Of a DNA stretch of 10,556 nucleotides, positions 6,582 through 10,556 are shown piece by piece. Made by a program: the position numbers and the translations under genes. The DNA is from Gammaproteobacteria bacterium (GTDB lineage: Bacteria > Pseudomonadota > Gammaproteobacteria > JAJDOJ01), in contig JALVEU010000192.1 of NCBI GenBank assembly GCA_027030565.1, positions 1 to 10,556 on the forward strand, in the 5' to 3' direction. The stretch's first letter is position 1. Each line of letters starts with the position of its first letter. The notes beneath the pieces were generated by a model, which was given only the letters and a program-made list of their open reading frames with translations, did no database searches and was not told the DNA's origin.

Positions 6582-7670
6582 ATGACCCGACACCAGTCCA
6601 GGCCGGTGCGCGAGATCCGCATCAATCCCATAGTCCCCTCGGAGTCCGTGCTGGTCTCCACGGCTCGGGGCATGCGGCCGCGCAAGGCCGAGCAACCCGT
6701 GGCACGCGACCGCCGCCAGCAGGTGGCGACCTGCCCGTTCTGCCGGGGCAACGAACACATGACACCACCCACCCTCTATGCCTGGCCGGACGAGAAGGAC
6801 TGGGCGATCCGCATCGTGGAGAACTTGTTCCCGGTGTTGGCCGACGATCGCAGCGAGGGTGCACTGAACCTGGGGTTGCAGCAGGTCATCGACGGTTACG
6901 GACGCCACGAGGTGATCATCGATCACTGGAACCACGGCATCGCCCTGCACGAGATGTCCGAGGCGCATCTGCAGGCGCTGGCGCAGACCTACCGCGACCG
7001 GATGCGCTTCCTGCTGGAGCGCGATCCGCGGATCAAGTACGTCATGGTGTTCAAGAATTTCGGCCCGGCGGCTGGGGCCAGCATCGCGCACACCCACAGC
7101 CAGATCATCGCCATGCCGGTGGTGCCGGAAAACGTCATCAACGAGGCCGAACACAGCCGGATCCACTACCGCAAGTTCGGTCGGTGCATCTTCTGCGCAC
7201 TCATCGACGAGGCCCTCACCTTCGAGGCGACCATCTACGATCGGGAGTCGGGCGAGGTGCGCCGCCGGATCCACGTGGGCCAGTACGTCATCGAACGCGG
7301 CGAGCGCTTCCTCGCCATCAAGCCCTTCGCCAGCCGATTCGAGTGGGAGATTCACATTCTGCCGAGCCGGCACCAGGCGGACTTCCTGCAGGCGAGCGAC
7401 GAGGATCTGGCCGATTTCGCGCGGGTCCTGCGTCGCGCCATGGCCCGCCTGGATCACGTCATCGGTGGGGCGCAGTACAACTTCTTCCTCCACACCCAGC
7501 CCCGGGGCGAGGACTATGCCGATTGCCAGCCCAGCTACCACTGGCATCTGGAGATCTGTCCGCGCACCAGCATCCCCACGGGCTTCGAGCTGGGCTCCGG
7601 CCTCTACGTGAGCACGGTGAGCCCGGAGGAGGCCGCCGAACGGCTGCGCGCGGTGCAGATCGATCCCTAG
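6582..7670 (+). CDS. GalT-like nucleotidyltransferase/phosphorylase (HIT superfamily, ADP-glucose phosphorylase-like)
   Basis: The 362-residue product belongs to the galactose-1-phosphate uridylyltransferase branch of the HIT superfamily. These enzymes exchange a nucleotide between a sugar phosphate and another phosphate through a nucleotidyl-histidine. CPFC (51-54) and CIFC (202-205) look like two zinc-binding pairs. GASIAHTHSQI at 166-175 holds the active-site HxHxQ (His170, His172, Gln174), where His172 is the expected nucleophile. EIHILPSRH (256-264) and YHWHLEICPR (319-328) resemble the second HIT half. True GalT has HPHGQ; HTHSQ is closer to the Arabidopsis ADP-glucose phosphorylase (At5g18200) group, so the substrate may be an ADP- or UDP-sugar. 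AGGAG at 6571-6575 lies 6 bases before the ATG and fixes the start. No galactose or glycogen genes are nearby. Family is confident; substrate is not. Confidence 0.92.
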   Translation: MTRHQSRPVREIRINPIVPSESVLVSTARGMRPRKAEQPVARDRRQQVATCPFCRGNEHMTPPTLYAWPDEKDWAIRIVENLFPVLADDRSEGALNLGLQQVIDGYGRHEVIIDHWNHGIALHEMSEAHLQALAQTYRDRMRFLLERDPRIKYVMVFKNFGPAAGASIAHTHSQIIAMPVVPENVINEAEHSRIHYRKFGRCIFCALIDEALTFEATIYDRESGEVRRRIHVGQYVIERGERFLAIKPFASRFEWEIHILPSRHQADFLQASDEDLADFARVLRRAMARLDHVIGGAQYNFFLHTQPRGEDYADCQPSYHWHLEICPRTSIPTGFELGSGLYVSTVSPEEAAERLRAVQIDP

Positions 7671-8083
7671 CCTGCGGCGAACAGGGCGGCCAGGACCACA
7701 TAACGGGCGGCCTTGCCCACAGTCACCAGGCACACGAACGCGGGCAGGGGGAAGCGCAGGGCCCCGGCCGCCAGACACAGGGCATCGCCCAGCCCGGGCA
7801 GCCAGGTGAGCAGCAGGCTGGGCCAGCCGAAGCGCCGTAAACGCGCCCCGGCCCGTTCCACTGCAGTGGGGGCGATGCGCAGGCCATACCGCTGCAGGGC
7901 GGTGAGTCCCAGCAGGCCCGTGGCGAAGGTGACCGTACTGCCGAGCACGTTGCCCAGCGTGGCCACGGTGACGCTGTAGACCGGGTCTGCACCCTCCTGG
8001 AGTCGGGCGAGCAACAGGAGCTCGGAACTGCCGGGCAGCACCGTGGCCGAGCTCAGCGCCGAGCCGAACAAGATCCAGTCCAT
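7667..8083 (-). CDS. yqaA: YqaA-family inner-membrane protein (SNARE-associated/DedA-related)
   Basis: The 138-residue product is strongly hydrophobic and matches E. coli YqaA in order of motifs. SSATVLPGSSELLLLA at 11-26 corresponds to the LSATLLPGNSEVVLVA region. ATLGNVLGSTV at 41-51 and RRFGWPSLLLTWLPGLGDALCLAAG (83-107, shown in part by LPGLGDALCL) follow, and the C-terminus has VGKAARYVVLAA. The SNARE-associated/DedA (VTT domain) relatives are membrane proteins linked to lipid transport and envelope homeostasis; the role of YqaA itself is unknown. A GAGG sits 9 bases before the ATG. The gene lies 65 bases downstream of the aspartic protease on the same strand, so the two could share a message. 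Its stop interlocks with the stop of the convergent GalT-like gene in one CTAG. Symbol assigned by similarity only. Confidence 0.85.
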   Translation of the reverse strand: MDWILFGSALSSATVLPGSSELLLLARLQEGADPVYSVTVATLGNVLGSTVTFATGLLGLTALQRYGLRIAPTAVERAGARLRRFGWPSLLLTWLPGLGDALCLAAGALRFPLPAFVCLVTVGKAARYVVLAALFAAG

Positions 8084-8148
8084 CGTCCGTGACCTCGGGG
8101 GTGTCGGGTCTGCAAGAGGCTGCGGGGGCCTGGGCGGGAAGGCGGCAC

Positions 8149-8673
8149 TCAGCGCACGGCGCCCACGGCGGTCTGGCCCAGGCTTCGGGCGCAGTTGCTC
8201 ACCCAGAGTCGCGGGGGGTCCACCGAGACCATGAACGGCGCCAGCCGCTTGAGTGTGTCCAGCCCGAGGATGCAGCGCGTGTTGCCGGGCAGTACCGCCA
8301 CCTCGATGTCGTGGACCTCACAGTGACCGCCGATGTTCAGGCGCGAGATGCGATAGATGGGCACCACGGTATGGGTCCCGTTGGCCATGGTGGCGTGGAT
8401 GTCGCGCACGTGTTCGGCCAGCCCGGCCTTCTTGAGCTTGTTCAGGGTCCGTTCGTTGATGGCGCTGTAGCCGGCGCCGGTATCCACCAGGAGGTCCACA
8501 TGATCCACTCCGGCGATGTTGCCTCGCACGTAGTAGGTGGCCACGCCCTTGTCGATCAGAGGGATATGGGTGTCGGGCATGTCGGCGCCCATGGCAGGCG
8601 CGCCCAGCAGGACGAGCGGCCAGAGCATCCGGCCCCACCACGGCGTCTTCCGAGCCCGTCTGTGCATGCCCAT
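8149..8673 (-). CDS. Secreted or membrane-anchored retropepsin-like aspartic protease
   Basis: The 174-residue product begins with basic residues and a hydrophobic stretch (about 14-29) ending in a plausible signal-peptidase site (PAMG|AD), so it should act in the periplasm or stay anchored. The mature part is one retropepsin fold. DLLVDTGAGYSAIN (60-73) has the catalytic Asp64 in DTGA, and CILGLDTLKRL (134-144) is the matching Ile-Leu-Gly segment that closes the fold. With only one DTG motif it should work as a homodimer. Three cysteines (118, 134, 161) remain in the mature part. Clan AA single-domain proteases of this kind are common in proteobacteria, but their substrates are mostly unknown. 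The start could also be the third codon (ATG ending at 8667), which sits at a better distance from a GGGGG run. It is divergent from the secreted protein at 8844 and upstream of yqaA. Confidence 0.87.
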   Translation of the reverse strand: MGMHRRARKTPWWGRMLWPLVLLGAPAMGADMPDTHIPLIDKGVATYYVRGNIAGVDHVDLLVDTGAGYSAINERTLNKLKKAGLAEHVRDIHATMANGTHTVVPIYRISRLNIGGHCEVHDIEVAVLPGNTRCILGLDTLKRLAPFMVSVDPPRLWVSNCARSLGQTAVGAVR

Positions 8674-8710
8674 CCCCCGCCGGCTCCTTCCAGCCCCTGC
8701 GTGGAATCCC

Positions 8711-8722
8711 GTATCCGGATAC
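8711..8722. repeat. Perfect 12-base palindrome, possible operator
   Basis: GTATCCGGATAC is its own reverse complement. It lies 38 bases upstream of the aspartic-protease start codon and covers the putative minus-strand -10 box (TATCCG). A dimeric repressor bound here would block that promoter. No family-specific operator was recognised, so the role is inferred from position. Confidence 0.4.
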
Positions 8723-8744
8723 CTTAACGCGAGTTTCCGCGCAA
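8716..8744 (-). promoter_or_regulatory. Candidate sigma-70 promoter for the aspartic-protease gene
   Basis: On the minus strand TTGCGC (8744-8739) is followed after exactly 17 bases by TATCCG (8721-8716), which predicts transcription from about 8709, some 36 bases before the start codon. The -35 is partly consensus (TTG) and the -10 is moderate. The palindrome at 8711-8722 overlaps the -10. Confidence 0.4.
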
Positions 8745-8794
8745 GTTAACCGCCCCGCCGACGAAGGGCACGGCCCGGGCCCGCGGTGGGCCAC

Positions 8795-8800
8795 TATACT
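8795..8800 (+). promoter_or_regulatory. Candidate -10 box for the secreted unknown protein
   Basis: TATACT on the plus strand, five of six bases matching TATAAT, lies about 45 bases before the ATG at 8844. The expected -35 position is entirely GC and has no TTG, so this may need an activator or may be chance. Confidence 0.4.
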
Positions 8801-8843
8801 CTGTCCAGGACAGCGCGCTTCGTGGGCGAAGCAGAGGGGTCCA

Positions 8844-9461
8844 ATGCGTGCCGGAGTGACATTCCGGTGTCTCCTGCTGGTGGGGCTGATGGTCTGCGGC
8901 CGGTCGCTCGCGCGGCCGGACCTCGCACCGGGGATCGCGGCACTGCGCGAGCTGGACGGATTCGCCGTCAGCGCCATGGTGGAGGGCGCCGAGATCGGTA
9001 TGCTGGTCACCGAACGCGAGCTCCGCGTGGCCATGCGCGAGGCACTCCTGCAAGCGGGGCTGTTCATCGACGAGCAGGACGACCTGGACTCCGGCGGCGG
9101 GTGGTTGCACCTGGTCGTTGCGGCCTATGCGGTGGAGCCGGTGTTCCCCGAGGACGAAAACCGGCCGCTCCGCCTGTATCCGATCTCGGTCTATCTGGCG
9201 GCCGGGCGGCCCATGGCGAACCCCACGCGGCCCGATGGGCCGCCGGTGCCGGCCCAGCTGTGGTGGACACATGTGGAGGCCTGGGCCTTGGAGTCTGCGG
9301 TGCGCGAGGTGACCTGCCTGGCCGTGCGCAAGGCGCTTGGGCGCTTCGTCCAGATCCATACCGGCGCGCCTCCAGCTCGGCCGGTGCCCCATGAAGCCGG
9401 TGCCGCTGGGACGGCAGCGCTTGCCCGGACGCAAGGCCACTCGATCGGGTCCCTGCCATAG
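8844..9461 (+). CDS. Secreted protein of unknown family
   Basis: I do not recognise a family. The 205-residue product begins with a clear signal peptide (MRAGVTFRCLLLVGLMVCG; likely cut after SLA at residue 23). The segment before Cys18 (LMVC) is not a good lipobox, so a lipoprotein is unlikely. The mature protein is mixed alpha/beta in appearance. It has LREL and EGAEIGMLVTERELRVAMREALLQAGLF at about 35-74 (quoted in part: EIGMLVTERELRVAMREALL), a hydrophobic strand LHLVVAAYAVEPVF, then LRLYPISVYLAAG, and LWWTHVEAWALESAVREVTCLAVRKAL near 138-164 (key residues Trp139, Trp140, Trp146). The last 40 residues are Ala/Pro/Gly-rich and probably disordered. GAGGGG lies 4 bases before the ATG. It is divergent from the aspartic protease. 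Codon use is GC-rich like its neighbours. Confidence 0.82.
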   Translation: MRAGVTFRCLLLVGLMVCGRSLARPDLAPGIAALRELDGFAVSAMVEGAEIGMLVTERELRVAMREALLQAGLFIDEQDDLDSGGGWLHLVVAAYAVEPVFPEDENRPLRLYPISVYLAAGRPMANPTRPDGPPVPAQLWWTHVEAWALESAVREVTCLAVRKALGRFVQIHTGAPPARPVPHEAGAAGTAALARTQGHSIGSLP

Positions 9462-9545
9462 TCCTCGGCCCTGGGGCCCTCATGGGCAGCCAAGTCGGTC
9501 GTTTCGTGCGGCGCCGACAGCCGTACTCCCTGTGCGCCTGTCTGC

Positions 9546-10001
9546 TCAGGCCTCCTGATCGGAGTCCCCATCTTCCTGGACGCCCAGGATGCGGATCGCC
9601 CAGGCCAGCAGAAACACGATGATGGCGAGCAACGCGAGCTCGGCCAGCACCGCCTGGAAGTGCGAATCCTGGAGATCCGCGTGGCTGGCGCTCTCGGCGG
9701 TGATGATGAGCATCCGTCGCACGGCGGCGATAATGCCGACCACCATGAAAGGGCTCACCTCGATCTTCTGGGTCTTGGCGATACGGCCCACCGTATAGAT
9801 GATCTCGGCGAGCATGAGGGCCAGCAGCACACGGTCGAGCAGGTGGACGATGCCACCGGCAAAGTGGCCCTCGTGGATCCGTTGGGCGCTTTCGACCACT
9901 GCGGCCAGTAGCAGGCCCGCTGCGGCCGCCACCAGGATGTATCCGGCCCCCAGATAGATGTAGTGCTCCGACCGCTCCAGGATGTTGGGTTTTTCTTGCA
10001 T
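9546..10001 (-). CDS. PsiE-like phosphate-starvation-inducible membrane protein
   Basis: The 151-residue product is an inner-membrane protein with four predicted helices, at about residues 17-39, 53-73, 84-102 and 117-139. The middle pair carries the pattern expected of the PsiE family: LLDRVLLALMLAEIIYTVGRI, then KIEVSPFMVVGIIAAVRRMLI (key residues Asp56, Glu66, Pro84, Arg95, Arg96). PsiE of E. coli is induced by phosphate starvation under PhoB, and its molecular function is unknown. The ATG at 9999-10001 is chosen over an upstream in-frame start because GGAGG lies 8 bases before it. The C-terminus is acidic (EDGDSDQEA). A PhoB-like regulator lies 212 bases upstream on the same strand, which fits a phosphate theme, but I see no clear Pho box in the gap. 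Confidence 0.85.
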   Translation of the reverse strand: MQEKPNILERSEHYIYLGAGYILVAAAAGLLLAAVVESAQRIHEGHFAGGIVHLLDRVLLALMLAEIIYTVGRIAKTQKIEVSPFMVVGIIAAVRRMLIITAESASHADLQDSHFQAVLAELALLAIIVFLLAWAIRILGVQEDGDSDQEA

Positions 10002-10009
10002 CGCCGAAT

Positions 10010-10014
10010 CCTCC
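10010..10014 (-). promoter_or_regulatory. Strong ribosome binding site of the PsiE-like gene
   Basis: GGAGG, inside AAGGAGGA on the minus strand, sits 8 bases before the ATG at 10001. It is the strongest Shine-Dalgarno in the window and decides the start over an upstream in-frame alternative (MRADTTTIPERKED extension). Confidence 0.85.
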
Positions 10015-10115
10015 TTCCTCTCTGGGATCGTTGTTGTATCCGCCCGCATGAGCGGCCGGCGACGCCTATGGTAACGTGTCTCTGCTACTGGAGCTGGAGG
10101 GTTTGTCTGGTGCCA

Positions 10116-10132
10116 CGCATTTTGGGTGCCAG
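10116..10132 (-). promoter_or_regulatory. Sigma-54-like -24/-12 promoter candidate upstream of the PsiE-like gene
   Basis: The minus strand reads CTGGCACC-CAAA-ATGCG. Against the sigma-54 consensus YTGGCACG-N4-TTGCW, the invariant GG and GC dinucleotides are present at the right spacing. Three positions differ: the G after GGCAC, the first T of TTGC, and the final W. It predicts transcription from about 10105, leaving a leader of about 100 bases. A second TGGCACC copy lies 16 bases downstream (10109-10115) without a -12 match. No enhancer-binding protein gene is seen in the window. Confidence 0.3.
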
Positions 10133-10213
10133 GGCGGCTTGCGGAATCCGACTTGGACCGGTGTACGGTGGCCCCTCGGTACTGCCCGGCCTGGCCATAG
10201 TGAGGTTGGCGGC

Positions 10214-10556
10214 TCAGTCTGGACGGGCGATGCGATAGCCGACCCCTCGCACGGTCTGTACCATGGCATCGCAGCCATAGGGCGCCAGGGTCTTGCGCAG
10301 CCGCATGATGTGCACATCCACGGTGCGTTCCTCCACGTCGGCGTCCTGCGCCCACGCCTTGTCCAGCAACTGACTGCGGCTCAGCACCCGACCCGGGCGC
10401 TCCATCAGGACCCGCAGCAGGCGAAATTCCGTGGGGCCGACGTGCACGATGCGACCATGGGCACGCAATTCGTGGGCATCGGGGTCCAACTCCAGGGGCT
10501 CCACCACCAGGGTCTGCGGGGCCTCAATGGCCGCGCCGCTGCGGCGCAGGAGGGCA
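10214..10556 (-). CDS. phoB: PhoB-like response regulator, DNA-binding domain (N-terminus beyond window edge)
   Basis: The visible 113 residues are the end of an inter-domain linker (ALLRRSGAAIEAPQTL) and a complete OmpR/PhoB winged-helix domain; the receiver domain with the phosphorylated aspartate lies to the right of the window. The match to E. coli PhoB is motif by motif: LELDPDAHEL, VGPTEFRLL, SRSQLLDKAW, VEERTVDVHIMRLRKTL and MVQTVRGVGYR. PhoB binds Pho boxes as a dimer and activates phosphate-uptake genes when phosphorylated by PhoR. phoR usually follows phoB directly, but here the next gene on this strand is a PsiE-like gene after 212 bases. A related OmpR-family regulator cannot be excluded without the receiver domain, but PhoB is the best reading. 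Confidence 0.92.
   Translation of the reverse strand, partial: ALLRRSGAAIEAPQTLVVEPLELDPDAHELRAHGRIVHVGPTEFRLLRVLMERPGRVLSRSQLLDKAWAQDADVEERTVDVHIMRLRKTLAPYGCDAMVQTVRGVGYRIARPD

Noticed and set aside
6099..7778. A 559-codon open frame on the minus strand across the GalT-like gene and cutA
   Set aside because: Only its last 108 codons are real (cutA). The rest is antisense to a well-matched gene and arises from GC-rich third positions; its translation is Arg/Asp/His/Leu-rich without recognisable motifs.
8844..8900. Lipoprotein signal on the secreted unknown protein
   Set aside because: Cys18 is preceded by LMV, which lacks Gly/Ala/Ser at the position before the cysteine; a type I signal-peptidase site after SLA at residue 23 fits better.
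8724..9440. A 238-codon minus-strand frame opposite the secreted unknown protein
   Set aside because: The plus-strand frame has a ribosome binding site and a signal peptide; the minus one has neither and is His/Arg/Gln/Pro-rich.
9462..9545. Terminator between the convergent secreted unknown and PsiE-like genes
   Set aside because: Only short GGCC-type self-complementarity is present with no T-run; nothing stands out above what GC-rich sequence gives by chance.
10109..10132. Possible Pho box ahead of the PsiE-like gene
   Set aside because: The two TGGCACC copies are 16 bases apart, whereas Pho-box repeats are 11 apart and resemble CTGTCAT. The site fits a -24/-12 promoter better.

Overview
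The window looks like an ordinary chromosomal segment of a GC-rich gammaproteobacterium. AroQ, AccB, AccC, PrmA, CutA and PhoB all match their gammaproteobacterial forms closely. The gene order prmA-accC-accB-aroQ-tlpA-dsbD-cutA (as read along the + strand) and the PsiE and GalT-like neighbours suggest the Chromatiales, perhaps an Ectothiorhodospiraceae (Thioalkalivibrio-like) member. That placement is inference from gene content and composition only. No mobile element, CRISPR array, rRNA or tRNA was recognised.

Layout. Positions 1-3030, minus strand: a tight cluster read right to left as aroQ, accB, accC, prmA (prmA is cut by the left edge). aroQ makes a shikimate-pathway intermediate, accB and accC form the biotin half of acetyl-CoA carboxylase, and prmA methylates ribosomal protein L11. 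Positions 3156-6425, minus strand: cutA, dsbD and a TlpA-like thioredoxin, with gaps or overlaps of about 4 bases. This is a periplasmic thiol-reducing module: DsbD carries electrons across the inner membrane, and the TlpA-like protein is a plausible recipient. The DsbD has two tandem N-terminal alpha domains instead of one. Positions 6582-7670, plus strand: a GalT/ADP-glucose-phosphorylase-like enzyme, divergent from cutA across a short region with a strong TATA-like -10 box. Positions 7667-8673, minus strand: a YqaA-type membrane protein preceded by a secreted retropepsin-like aspartic protease. Positions 8844-9461, plus strand: a secreted protein of unknown family. Positions 9546-10001, minus strand: a four-helix PsiE-like membrane protein. 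Positions 10214-10556, minus strand: the DNA-binding half of a PhoB-like response regulator, cut by the right edge.

No gene-free stretch exceeds 300 bases. The largest are 10002-10213 (a sigma-54-like promoter match ahead of psiE), 8674-8843 (divergent promoters and a perfect palindrome), 6426-6581 (divergent promoters) and 3031-3155 (a small hairpin and presumably the aroQ promoter).

I see no strong evidence of a novel multi-gene system. The points most worth a second look are the duplicated DsbD alpha domain, the GalT-like enzyme of uncertain substrate, the uncharacterised secreted protein beside the divergent retropepsin, and the sigma-54-like site between phoB and psiE.
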